A DNA stretch of 44,200 bases, taken from assembly GCF_014207535.1 (NCBI RefSeq), contig NZ_JACHGK010000026.1, positions 1 to 44,200 of the forward strand. Reading direction: 5' to 3'. A program made the translations under genes and the position numbers. Below the pieces are notes generated by a model. That model was not told where the DNA came from and searched no databases. It saw only the letters and a list, made by a program, of their open reading frames with translations. The stretch comes from Bacillus benzoevorans (GTDB lineage: Bacteria > Bacillota > Bacilli > Bacillales > Cytobacillaceae). Of this stretch, positions 22,768 through 30,510 are shown in pieces. Numbering within the stretch: position 1 is the stretch's first letter; each line of letters begins with the position of its first letter.

Positions 22768-23286
22768 GTGGAAAATCGCTCACTAATTCTACTTGGGTTA
22801 CTAATGGGACAAAGTCAACACGGATATCAGATTAATGAATTCATCGAAAGAAACTTAAGTACAGTTACAGATATGAAAAAGCCTACTGCTTATGCTACTC
22901 TGGATAAACTAAATCAAAAGGGCTTTATTGATATTCAGTTAGAGCAAGAAGGAAATAGACCCACCCGCAAAGTGTATTCTATAAATGAAAGCGGCCGAAA
23001 CTATTTTTATCAATTACTATTGGATAATCTGTCTTCTGCTGAAAGTGTTAATTACCAAGGGGATATCGGGTTAATGTTTATTGATTTTCTTCCTATGGAC
23101 CAAGCAATACCAGCCTTGAAAGAACGATTAAGGAAAAACAAAAAACAAATAGACCTATTTAAACAAACCCCTGCGCATGGAATACGAACCGGTGTAAATC
23201 TTGCAGTCGAACATAAAATTACAATGTTATCAGCAGAGATTGTCTTTCTTGAAAAAACCATTCAACATCTTCTTCATTCGGATTAA
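22768..23286 (+). CDS. PadR family transcriptional regulator
   Basis: 172 residues. An N-terminal winged helix (NRSLILLGLLMGQSQHGYQI, then KPTAYATLDKLNQKGFIDI, the wing at NRPTRKVYSI) is followed by a C-terminal helical dimerisation domain with ligand pocket. I chose GTG at 22768 with AAAGGAAG 7 nt upstream; an earlier GTG adds 7 residues. The gene lies 330 bp upstream of a heme efflux/degradation operon whose promoter is framed by two identical-core palindromes. It is the obvious candidate repressor, with heme or another porphyrin as a possible effector; this last point is inference. Confidence 0.88.
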   Translation: MENRSLILLGLLMGQSQHGYQINEFIERNLSTVTDMKKPTAYATLDKLNQKGFIDIQLEQEGNRPTRKVYSINESGRNYFYQLLLDNLSSAESVNYQGDIGLMFIDFLPMDQAIPALKERLRKNKKQIDLFKQTPAHGIRTGVNLAVEHKITMLSAEIVFLEKTIQHLLHSD

Positions 23287-23310
23287 ATTTTATACACTTT
23301 TGGAATCAAC

Positions 23311-23335
23311 GGAGCCACCAAAGGTTCCTTTTTTA
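23311..23335 (+). terminator. Terminator after padR
   Basis: GGAGCC-ACCAAA-GGTTCC with TTTTTT after it. The stem is short (one G-U pair), but the T-run is good and it lies 25 nt after the padR stop codon. Confidence 0.65.
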
Positions 23336-23360
23336 TTTGAATCACAATAAAGTGAAACTT

Positions 23361-23500
23361 CAATCAGTGGGGGTTTTCTTTCATCCCCACTGATTGTTAG
23401 TTGAACCAATCGGGCTTTTACTGGCAGTTGATCCCCAATTTACTATTCTCGTCTAGCAGGAATACTTGACGTGGGGGTATTCCTGCCAGTTAATGCGGGA
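23361..23500. repeat. Palindromic intergenic repeat, Bacillus type
   Basis: Begins with a perfect 12-bp stem CAATCAGTGGGG / CCCCACTGATTG, then TTGAACCAATCGGGC. It closes with ACTGGCAG...CTGCCAGT and GGAATAC/GTATTCC stems. I recall closely similar sequences between genes in other Bacillus genomes. It separates padR from the operon it probably controls. Confidence 0.6.
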
Positions 23501-23527
23501 TAAACAAATAATCCCTTTTTTAACCAT

Positions 23528-23591
23528 ATAGTCACAGTTGACTATTCAACACAGAACTAATATACTTTTATTAGTCAAACGTGACTAATAA
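23528..23591 (+). promoter_or_regulatory. hrtB promoter flanked by two PadR-type operators
   Basis: The -35 TTGACT (23538-23543), 17-nt spacer and -10 TATACT (23561-23566) form a good promoter. Operator 1, ATAGTCA-CAGT-TGACTAT (23528-23545), covers the -35. Operator 2, TTATTAGTCA-AACG-TGACTAATAA (23568-23591), covers the start site. Both share TAGTCA-N4-TGACTA. A repressor bound at both would block RNA polymerase. Confidence 0.82.
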
Positions 23592-23617
23592 TTTTTCCAT
23601 AAAAGGAGTGGCATACA

Positions 23618-24739
23618 TTGTTTCTTGCTATAAAAGAGTTAAAGCATGGTAAATTACGATTTTTAATGATTGGCGTTATAACTGTCCTGATTGCATGGTT
23701 GGTATTCCTTCTTTCTGGACTAGGTAACGGCCTTTCCACTCTTAGTGCGGCAACATTTAAAAATATGGATGCCAATTATGTGACTTTTGAAGACGGATCA
23801 AGAGCCTCTATGAGCCGATCGTTATTGAGTGAATCATTGGCAAAAAAGCTGGAACACCAAACGAATGTTTCAGCTGCATCAGCAATGGGTGCAACCATGG
23901 GAACCGTATTAAATAATTCTGCTTCTGATGGTAAAGAAAAAGTAGATATTGCCATACTGGGAATCACACCTGGCAGTTTTCTGGAACCCAATGTGAGCGA
24001 AGGAAAGCCACTTCAAGCAAATAAGCCTTTGGAAGTTACCGCCAATGATACTTTAAAGAAAAAGGGCTTTAAGATTGGTGATACGCTGAAGATAGAAGGA
24101 TCATTAGAAAAAGTGAAAATTGCAGGGTTTGTTAAAAATGAAACATACAACCATTTACCTGCTATTTTTACTACTCTTGATAAATGGCGCTCGATTCAAT
24201 TTGCAGCACCGGGCTCTGATAAAGGAATTGAGAAACCTGTAAATGCCATTATGCTGCAAGGGGAAAATATTGACCCAGAGAAAATAAATCAGCACTTCCA
24301 GAATACGGAAACGGTAACCAAGGCCGCAGCCATACAAGGAATGCCTGGTTATAAAGAAGAGAATGGTACGATTACGATGATGCTCACCTTCCTTTTGGCC
24401 ATCTCGGCATTTGTACTGGGGGTATTCTTTTATGTACTTACCCTGCAAAAGTCAAATCAGTTTGGCATTTTGAAAGCCATTGGTGCCAGCAATCGTTTCC
24501 TTGGCAAAGCCATTGTATCCCAAGTATTTCTATTATCATTAATTAGTATTGTGGCGGGAATCTTATTAACCTATGGGACAGCCCTTATTCTTCCGGATGG
24601 AATGCCATTTTCACTTGATTTAAAATTAGTTGTCCTTTATGCCCTTTTATTACTGGTCATTTCGATTTTAAGTTCATTGGTTTCCGTTCGAAAAATTACA
24701 AAGATAGACCCACTTCAAGCGATTGGGAGGATGGAATAA
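23618..24739 (+). CDS. hrtB: ABC transporter permease, HrtB-like heme exporter
   Basis: 373 residues, FtsX/MacB-type permease. One N-terminal helix (residues 18-38), a large extracytoplasmic domain (about 40-250) and three C-terminal helices (about 258-280, 305-330, 340-360). The N-terminus (FLAIKELKHGKLRF), the block FFYVLTLQKSNQFGILKAIG and the end KIDPLQAIG match my memory of Staphylococcus aureus HrtB. HrtB with HrtA pumps excess heme from the membrane. The start is TTG, 9 nt after AAAAGGAG. First gene of the operon; hrtA starts directly after its stop codon. Confidence 0.83.
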   Translation: MFLAIKELKHGKLRFLMIGVITVLIAWLVFLLSGLGNGLSTLSAATFKNMDANYVTFEDGSRASMSRSLLSESLAKKLEHQTNVSAASAMGATMGTVLNNSASDGKEKVDIAILGITPGSFLEPNVSEGKPLQANKPLEVTANDTLKKKGFKIGDTLKIEGSLEKVKIAGFVKNETYNHLPAIFTTLDKWRSIQFAAPGSDKGIEKPVNAIMLQGENIDPEKINQHFQNTETVTKAAAIQGMPGYKEENGTITMMLTFLLAISAFVLGVFFYVLTLQKSNQFGILKAIGASNRFLGKAIVSQVFLLSLISIVAGILLTYGTALILPDGMPFSLDLKLVVLYALLLLVISILSSLVSVRKITKIDPLQAIGRME

Positions 24740-25459
24740 ATGTCAGGAATACAATTAAAAAATGTCTCTAAACTGTATCAACAGGGGGAAAATCAAGTTC
24801 TTGCCCTTGATGGTATTTCCCTAACGGTGGAACAAGGTGAGTTTATTGCTGTCATTGGCCCATCAGGTTCAGGTAAAAGTACCTTTCTTGCCATTGCAGG
24901 TGCCTTACTCCAATCATCTGAAGGCGAGGTTATTCTTAACGGTAAGAGCCTTAATCAGTTAAAGCCTAAGGATTTAGCACGATTGCGGCTGGAGGAAATA
25001 GGATTTATCTTACAAACCAGTAACCTCGTCCCCTATTTAAATGTTCTGGAACAATTACTCGTAGTAAAAAGAATGGCAGGGAAACTTGTAAAGGAAGATA
25101 AGGAATACGCTAAAGAATTATTACAAAGTCTCGGTTTAGCAGCAAAATTGGAAAAATTACCTGAACAGTTATCTGGAGGAGAACGCCAACGTGCTGCAAT
25201 TGCTCGCGCTTTTATAAACAATCCATCTATTATTCTCGCAGATGAACCAACAGCAAGTCTTGATTCGAAAAAGGCTCATGAAGTGGTTCAACTCATAGCC
25301 AGAGAAACAAAAACAAGAAACAAAGCAGCGATTATGGTCACCCATGATGAACGAATGCTAGAATACTGCGATAAAGTGTATCGAATGGAAGATGGAAGAC
25401 TTAAACGTGACGATTCTTTCAGTCAAGATAAGATGAAGACAGTCTCTACCAGAGGATAA
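24740..25459 (+). CDS. hrtA: ABC transporter ATPase, HrtA-like heme exporter
   Basis: 239 residues. Walker A GPSGSGKST, Q-loop at GFILQTSNLVPYLNV, signature LSGGERQRA, Walker B IILADEPTASLD and switch His in VTHD are all intact. The LRLEEIGFILQTSNLVPYL stretch is very close to S. aureus HrtA as I recall it, closer than to LolD/MacB in general. It powers HrtB. The ATG follows the hrtB stop with no gap. The pair lacks an adjacent HssRS two-component system, the usual regulator in staphylococci. Confidence 0.85.
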   Translation: MSGIQLKNVSKLYQQGENQVLALDGISLTVEQGEFIAVIGPSGSGKSTFLAIAGALLQSSEGEVILNGKSLNQLKPKDLARLRLEEIGFILQTSNLVPYLNVLEQLLVVKRMAGKLVKEDKEYAKELLQSLGLAAKLEKLPEQLSGGERQRAAIARAFINNPSIILADEPTASLDSKKAHEVVQLIARETKTRNKAAIMVTHDERMLEYCDKVYRMEDGRLKRDDSFSQDKMKTVSTRG

Positions 25460-25491
25460 ATATCTCATTGAAAACCAAGGAGGAATAATCA

Positions 25492-25812
25492 ATGATTATT
25501 GTAACAAACAGAATAAAAATGAAATTAGGCTTTGCAGCAAAAATGGCTCCAATGTTCACAAGACCGGGTGCTTTACAAAAAATGGAGGGGTTTGTAAAAG
25601 TAGAAGTTTTATTGACTAAAAATCTTTCAGAATATGATGAACTGAATGTAAATATGTATTGGAACACGATTGAAAACTTTAACCATTGGAAAAATAGCAC
25701 CGCTTTTAAAGAAGCCCATACAGGACCAAATAACACTGAACAGGAATCCCCGATCTTGGGAAGTGAAATCATTATTTCAGAGGTTGCTTCGACTTTAGAA
25801 CCAAATGAATAA
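25492..25812 (+). CDS. isdG: IsdG-type heme-degrading monooxygenase
   Basis: 106 residues of the antibiotic-biosynthesis-monooxygenase fold. The three residues essential in staphylococcal IsdG/IsdI are at the same numbers as in IsdI: Asn6 (VTNRIKM), Trp66 (FNHWKNS) and His76 (AFKEAHT), and the C-terminal SPILGSEIIIS strand also matches. It should bind heme and open the ring oxidatively to release iron. ATG start with AAGGAGG upstream, 32 nt after hrtA, before a strong terminator, so it is the last gene of the hrtBA operon. Export and destruction of heme are thus co-expressed. Confidence 0.85.
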   Translation: MIIVTNRIKMKLGFAAKMAPMFTRPGALQKMEGFVKVEVLLTKNLSEYDELNVNMYWNTIENFNHWKNSTAFKEAHTGPNNTEQESPILGSEIIISEVASTLEPNE

Positions 25813-25826
25813 TAACTTACTAATAG

Positions 25827-25863
25827 CAAAACCCCTGCTTTTTAAATAGTAGGGGTTTTGTTT
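25827..25863 (+). terminator. Terminator of the heme operon
   Basis: CAAAACCCCT(GCT)...(AGT)AGGGGTTTTG with T-rich tail TTTG, on the plus strand. It ends hrtB-hrtA-isdG. Confidence 0.88.
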
Positions 25864-25871
25864 GTGAAATG

Positions 25872-25918
25872 AAAAAGGAACCGAATCCATCTACGCTAGT
25901 AGATGTTTTCTGTTCCTT
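25872..25918 (-). terminator. Terminator of the cobalamin operon
   Basis: On the minus strand an outer AAGGAAC/GTTCCTT stem and an inner CATCTAC/GTAGATG stem, followed by TTTTTC. It lies just after the adenosyltransferase stop codon and faces the heme operon terminator. Confidence 0.82.
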
Positions 25919-25929
25919 TCTTCTTGTCT

Positions 25930-26526
25930 TTATTCCTCGCTGTTTTTGTTTTCTTTTCTTTTGCCGTCACGAAATACCGGGGCACTACGGATATATTGCA
26001 CATCTTCCACTTTCAGGCGGAAATTAACTACCCGGGCTGCGGCAAAGAAATAATCAGACAAGCGGTTCATAAATTGCAGCGGCAGTTCCGCCACTGTGCT
26101 GTCCTGTTTCATCAATGTAACAATCTGCCGCTCCGCTCTTCTTGTAATCGTGCGGGCAATGTGCAGTGTTGCTGCTGCCGGTGACCCGCCTGGTAAAATA
26201 AAGCGTTCTAGCTCAGGTGCTTCAGTAATCATCTGATCAATTCTTGTTTCCAAGTACGTAATCGCTTCGTTTGTTAATTTAAGCGGCCGATTTTTCGTTA
26301 CATTCGCCAGGTCGCCGCCGCAATCAAAGAGTTCGTGCTGAATTTTCTCTAAATCGTCAAGGATATCCTTAAAAATCGTTTTATCCAGTTGTGTTACGGC
26401 CTGCCCGACAAAACAATTCGCCTCGTCGACAGTGCCATAGGCCTCTACTCTTACGTCATCTTTATCAACGCGCCCGCCAATAATACTCGTTTGCCCTTTA
26501 TCACCTGTCCGTGTATAAATACGCAT
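25930..26526 (-). CDS. pduO: Cob(I)yrinic acid a,c-diamide adenosyltransferase, PduO type
   Basis: 198 residues. It has the PduO-type signature TRTGDKGQTSIIGG for ATP binding, the ARTITRRAER block and the C-terminal FMNRLSDYFFAAAR segment. It transfers the adenosyl group of ATP to Co(I) corrinoid, giving the coenzyme form. ATG (MRIYTRTGDKG) with AAGGGGAG upstream; the longer frame adds 8 residues. Last gene of the cobalamin operon, about 130 nt after the cobU-like gene, which is the widest gap within the operon. The Lys/Glu-rich tail is not conserved in the family. Confidence 0.93.
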   Translation of the reverse strand: MRIYTRTGDKGQTSIIGGRVDKDDVRVEAYGTVDEANCFVGQAVTQLDKTIFKDILDDLEKIQHELFDCGGDLANVTKNRPLKLTNEAITYLETRIDQMITEAPELERFILPGGSPAAATLHIARTITRRAERQIVTLMKQDSTVAELPLQFMNRLSDYFFAAARVVNFRLKVEDVQYIRSAPVFRDGKRKENKNSEE

Positions 26527-26654
26527 TCTCTTCTCCCCTTTTTCATTCATTTTAGGTTGTTTGGTGACCTGATTTCATTCTGTTCACCGATTTTAATATT
26601 TTCTACTCTGACCATTCGATTTCAGGATCTATGAATCCTCCATGACAACCTTTC

Positions 26655-27095
26655 TCACTTCAACTGCTGCCCAATTCCATACCAAATCAGGTCAACGCGC
26701 TCACACACAGCGGCTGTGTCCTGGAAGACGCGCCCGGCGGTATCACGTAACTCCCGCTCCTCTTCTGAAGCAGGGACAATTCCTTTTGTTATATCTGAAC
26801 CAATAAGACAAACAACTCGTCCCTGCTGACCGCGCTCCCACTGGAGCCATTTTTCCAGAGCCGCGTGCCACATATCCTGGGCAGACTTGGGATCATGCTC
26901 CATTAATAATTCTTTGACCCATTGCTCAATTCCTTCTAAAACAACGATTACGCCGGCAGCAGAATGTAAGTCCTCCGGCAGCGCATCGCCGCGGTAACCT
27001 GAAAACCAGTTACCGACTGCTTCTGCTTCCATATGATAATACGCCTTTACCCATGCGGATTTTCCGTTAAAGGCACCTCCCGTAACAAAGTGCAT
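26655..27095 (-). CDS. Short CobU-like protein with P-loop
   Basis: 146 residues. The N-terminal P-loop HFVTGGAFNGKSAW matches the nucleotide-binding start of CobU/CobP (adenosylcobinamide kinase/guanylyltransferase), and VICLIGSDITKGIVP-like strand VVCLIGSDITKGIVP corresponds to the conserved SNEVG region. It is shorter than the 196-residue CobU also in this operon and lacks an obvious guanylylation His. The start is set by AGGAGGGG 7 nt upstream and forces a 49-nt overlap with the end of cobC. It may be a specialised kinase or a regulator of the pathway; its exact role is open. Confidence 0.75.
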   Translation of the reverse strand: MHFVTGGAFNGKSAWVKAYYHMEAEAVGNWFSGYRGDALPEDLHSAAGVIVVLEGIEQWVKELLMEHDPKSAQDMWHAALEKWLQWERGQQGRVVCLIGSDITKGIVPASEEERELRDTAGRVFQDTAAVCERVDLIWYGIGQQLK

Positions 27096-27676
27096 CGCTC
27101 ACCCCTCCTGAAGGTCTCTTCATCATTCCAAATTAATTCAAACCCGGAGCCATGGGGAACTTTCCAGTCCCAAAATTGACGCTCCTCATTTGCCAGGCTG
27201 GAAAGCAAATAACGGATAACTCCGCCGTGTGTGACAATCGCTGCAGCCTGAATCGTTTTATGGACCATCATTTCATTGACCTTTTTCCAGCCGGACTCTA
27301 CACGGGCGTTAAACATTTGTGCGCTTTCTCCGCCGGGAATCTGCATTTCCACCCAGCTCTCTAACCACTCTTCATACTGAGGATTACCGGCAAGCTCATC
27401 ATGTACCTTCCCCTCCCAAAGACCGAAACTCATCTCACGGAATTCCGGTATCTGATAAATCTCTTTATTTGGAAACAAAATGTTCGCTGTCTGCACGCAG
27501 CGCTGTAAATCACTTGAAACCAGCCATTGGCAGGGGGCTGCCTTGAATTTACGATTTTCCAATTCTACTATCGCATCGTCACTTAGAGGAGCATCTGTCC
27601 AGCCTAGAAAAGCACGCCGCTTATTTTCCTCGGTTATCCCGTGACGATATAAAGCCACAACCACAGCGTCAGCCAT
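27047..27676 (-). CDS. cobC: Alpha-ribazole phosphatase-like histidine phosphatase
   Basis: 209 residues of the histidine phosphatase superfamily. Catalytic LYRHGITEEN (His12), SSDLQRCVQTA (Arg), Glu in FREMSFGLWEG and second His in VTHGGVIRYLL. In the cobalamin pathway CobC removes the phosphate from alpha-ribazole phosphate or adenosylcobalamin 5'-phosphate. The genomic setting between cobS and a cobU-like gene supports this over other family roles. It overlaps cobS by 43 nt at its start and the cobU-like gene by 49 nt at its end, unusually long overlaps suggesting tight coupling. Confidence 0.87.
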   Translation of the reverse strand: MADAVVVALYRHGITEENKRRAFLGWTDAPLSDDAIVELENRKFKAAPCQWLVSSDLQRCVQTANILFPNKEIYQIPEFREMSFGLWEGKVHDELAGNPQYEEWLESWVEMQIPGGESAQMFNARVESGWKKVNEMMVHKTIQAAAIVTHGGVIRYLLSSLANEERQFWDWKVPHGSGFELIWNDEETFRRGERCTLLREVPLTENPHG

Positions 27677-28425
27677 AAAGTGATTTCCACTCCTTCTATC
27701 GATGCCCCTATTACATCACCTGTAATCCCGCCAAACCATTTAACGGCTTTTCGTGCTGCAAATAATATAAATAACCCGGCCATCAAAACTAGGATTGCGG
27801 CACCGCCTAAAACCTGAGGCTGCAGCAGCCAAAGCACAGCCAATACAATGGCAATATAAAGCGGATAAAACCAAAGCGTATAGCGTCCTGCCGCTTTCTT
27901 AAACATCGTGCCAAGCCCGTCCTCTTTAGCGGCACGCACTTTAATAAGCAGAACCCCGGCCACACTTTTACTTAAAAAAGGAATAAGCATAATCAGAACA
28001 TAAACAGTGTCCACCGCGTGAAGAATGCTCTCGTAGATAAAGAGAAAACGGGTACTCAATAGGACAATAACTGAGAGGACACCAAATGCCCCCATCCGGG
28101 GATCCTTCATAATCTCCAGGCGCTTATCCTTATCACGATAGGAAAAAAAAGCATCGCTCGTATCCATCCAGCCGTCCAAATGAATACCGCCCGTCACGAG
28201 AATCATGGCCAGCCAGACAAAAAAGGCGGCTGCCAGCGGAGAAAACGGGGTCCAATGAAGCAAAATATACAGCAGACCCGCATAAAACGCCCCCTGCAGC
28301 AAACCTAATATCGGCATCGTCCTCACGGCACGTTCAATATGGTCCCGATCCATCGGGACCGCATACGGAATAGGAATGCTCGTAAAAAATTGGATCCCCA
28401 TGATCAACCCTTTAATGGTTTTCAT
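27634..28425 (-). CDS. cobS: Adenosylcobinamide-GDP ribazoletransferase (cobalamin synthase)
   Basis: About 263 residues, polytopic membrane enzyme joining adenosylcobinamide-GDP to alpha-ribazole (phosphate). The family signature GGIHLDGWMDTSDAFFS, followed by KRLEIMKDPRMGAFGV, is present, with about six hydrophobic helices. Two adjacent ATG codons overlap the end of cobQ. I chose the second (MKTIKGLIMG), 7 nt after GGGGA; the first would add one Met. A longer open frame reaches 28578 but runs through cobQ and has no family support. Coupled to cobQ upstream and cobC downstream by overlaps. Confidence 0.93.
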   Translation of the reverse strand: MKTIKGLIMGIQFFTSIPIPYAVPMDRDHIERAVRTMPILGLLQGAFYAGLLYILLHWTPFSPLAAAFFVWLAMILVTGGIHLDGWMDTSDAFFSYRDKDKRLEIMKDPRMGAFGVLSVIVLLSTRFLFIYESILHAVDTVYVLIMLIPFLSKSVAGVLLIKVRAAKEDGLGTMFKKAAGRYTLWFYPLYIAIVLAVLWLLQPQVLGGAAILVLMAGLFILFAARKAVKWFGGITGDVIGASIEGVEITLWLTLWLWLYIVTG

Positions 28426-29932
28426 CATTGATTCCCCATTCCATGACAATCTGCTTGACCTTCTCCCAATCGAGAAAGGCGCCCATTTCCTGCGCCAGTA
28501 TGTCGTAACGCTTATCCTTAAAGGCGCCGACGTCGACCTTTTCCCGTTCCGGCAGACCTGCACTGCGCCGGACTTCATTCAGCCAATAATTACGCCAGCC
28601 ATCGTTATGAAAAAGATGATGAAGATAGGTACCGGCAATTCGTCCATCCTTACTGTAATAGCCCTCTTCACGGTCCTCGCCAAACAGGAACAAAGGCCGT
28701 TTTACGGCACCTTCCAGCATCACTGTATCACCTAAATGAATTTCGTATCCTTCGACCACACCGATCCCGATATCCGTCTGCGGGTGGCAGGTGCCCTTGA
28801 CCCGGATCGTCTGCTTTTCTTTACGGAAGTAAGTCTCACTTTCAATTAAACCCAGCCCCGTTTCAACCGATGATGCCACCCCAGTATCGCTCCCTTCCTC
28901 ATCGATCAGCCTCGTCCCAAGCATCTGATAGCCGCCGCAAATCCCGGTCACAAAGCCTCCTGAGCGGGCAAAGCTTGCAATACTCTCAAAAAGACCTTCT
29001 CTTTTTAAAAACTGCAAATCGCGAATCGTACTTTTGGTCCCTGGAATAATCACGGCATCCGGATGACCAAATTCACCTGCATTGCGCACAAAACGAGGGC
29101 TTACATCCTCTTCGAAAAAAAATGGCTCAATGTCACTGATATTGGAGGCATATGGCAGCTGAATCACAGCGATATCAAGATCACCGTTTTTCTTCTTATG
29201 ACGAAATTCATTTAACGATAATGAATCCTCACTATCAATCATATGATTATGAAGATAAGGGAGTATCCCTAAAACCGGAAGACCTGTCCGCTCCTCAAGC
29301 CATTTCACACCGTCCGTAAACAGACTGCGATCACCGCGAAATTTATTAATCAGGATCCCTTTCACTCTTTTCCGTTCCGCTTCCGTAAACAGCTCCAGCG
29401 TCCCGACAATACTGGCAAAAACGCCACCCCGGTCAATATCGGCAACTAAAAAGACCGGAATATCGGCAAGCTCTGCCACCTTCATATTCACGAGTTCCCG
29501 ATCCTTCAAATTCATTTCAACCGGGCTCCCTGCACCCTCCATAACAATCACATCATATTCATCGGCAAGCTGCGCCAAAGACTTATTTATGACTTCGATC
29601 CCTGTCTCATAAAACGTATCACGGTATCTTTTTCCCGATAATGTTTTCACTGCTTTCCCTAAGAGAACAATCTCTGATTCCTGATCGGAACGGGGTTTAA
29701 GCAGAATTGGATTCATTCTCACATCCGCCTCCGTTTTGGACGCTTCCGCCTGAATCCCCTGGGCACGGCCAATCTCAAATCCGTCGTGCGTCACATAGGA
29801 ATTATTCGACATGTTCTGTGATTTAAATGGAGCCACCTTTACACCTTCATTGGCAAAAAGACGGCATAGTGCGGTGACAATCATACTTTTCCCCACATCA
29901 GAAGCCGTCCCCTGAATCATCACTCCCCGCAT
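28412..29932 (-). CDS. cobQ: Cobyric acid synthase (CobQ/CbiP)
   Basis: 506 residues. The N-terminal synthetase domain has the P-loop-like MIQGTASDVGKSMIVTALCR and FKSQNMSNNS, with EGAGSPVEMNL further on. The C-terminal class I glutamine amidotransferase domain has nucleophile Cys in GICGGYQMLG and His in GTYLHHLFH. It amidates four side chains of adenosylcobyrinic a,c-diamide to cobyric acid. I chose the ATG after AAAGGAG (MRGVMIQG); the longer frame adds 15 residues. Its presence implies more than late salvage: either ring synthesis genes exist elsewhere or incomplete corrinoids are taken up. It overlaps cobU by 13 nt. Confidence 0.95.
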   Translation of the reverse strand: MRGVMIQGTASDVGKSMIVTALCRLFANEGVKVAPFKSQNMSNNSYVTHDGFEIGRAQGIQAEASKTEADVRMNPILLKPRSDQESEIVLLGKAVKTLSGKRYRDTFYETGIEVINKSLAQLADEYDVIVMEGAGSPVEMNLKDRELVNMKVAELADIPVFLVADIDRGGVFASIVGTLELFTEAERKRVKGILINKFRGDRSLFTDGVKWLEERTGLPVLGILPYLHNHMIDSEDSLSLNEFRHKKKNGDLDIAVIQLPYASNISDIEPFFFEEDVSPRFVRNAGEFGHPDAVIIPGTKSTIRDLQFLKREGLFESIASFARSGGFVTGICGGYQMLGTRLIDEEGSDTGVASSVETGLGLIESETYFRKEKQTIRVKGTCHPQTDIGIGVVEGYEIHLGDTVMLEGAVKRPLFLFGEDREEGYYSKDGRIAGTYLHHLFHNDGWRNYWLNEVRRSAGLPEREKVDVGAFKDKRYDILAQEMGAFLDWEKVKQIVMEWGINDENH

Positions 29933-30510
29933 CGCGTTTCTCCTTTCATTTGCACTGGAATACCCATTTCTACCCAATACGCCTCGCGGCAGTCCTTTAC
30001 GATTGCTTGATGCAATCTTCCCAGCAGCCTGTTGTATGTCAGAATCAGGTCATTGTCACCAATCGGTTCATTCAGTACCTCATTGCTGACGATAATTAAT
30101 GCTGTAACGCGTCGTTTAATCTTTTCTATTCCATCCCTCATTTGGACAAACAGCTGCTCTAGGAATACCCTGTCCTGAAAGTCCCCAGCGCTGAAAAACA
30201 ATTCATTGTTCAGCCAGGTGGTCAAACAATCCAGTAGTACAACATCATGGCTGTAAAATGAAGACGCAAGCTCACCGATCGACACAGGCTTCTCCCATGT
30301 CTGCCACTTGAGCCCGCTTCTCCTTCTGTCTTCCTGATGCCGGGTAATCCGCTGCGCCATTTCCCCATCCGAGCGTTGCATCGACGCAATATAATGCAGG
30401 CCGTTCTTTGGCTCCTGACGCCAAATGTCAGCCGCTAACTTTTCCGCAAATTGGCTTTTTCCGCTGCGGACTCCGCCGCTTACAAAGATGAGCGATGATT
30501 GCTGCGCCAT
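29920..30510 (-). CDS. cobU: Adenosylcobinamide kinase/GMP transferase CobU
   Basis: 196 residues. P-loop FVSGGVRSGKSQFAE at the N-terminus, the HQEDRRRSGLKWQTWE segment containing the guanylylated His region, and VLLDCLTTWLNN, followed by VSNEVLNEPIGDNDL where family members usually read SNEVG. It phosphorylates adenosylcobinamide and then attaches GMP. It overlaps the end of cobD by 31 nt. The second, shorter cobU-like gene lies three genes further on, so this operon carries both a full-length and a reduced version. Confidence 0.93.
   Translation of the reverse strand: MAQQSSLIFVSGGVRSGKSQFAEKLAADIWRQEPKNGLHYIASMQRSDGEMAQRITRHQEDRRRSGLKWQTWEKPVSIGELASSFYSHDVVLLDCLTTWLNNELFFSAGDFQDRVFLEQLFVQMRDGIEKIKRRVTALIIVSNEVLNEPIGDNDLILTYNRLLGRLHQAIVKDCREAYWVEMGIPVQMKGETRCGE

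Noticed and set aside
25492..25812. Generic antibiotic biosynthesis monooxygenase in secondary metabolism
   Set aside because: No biosynthetic genes nearby; the heme-binding and catalytic residues Asn6, Trp66 and His76 and the HrtBA context point to heme degradation.
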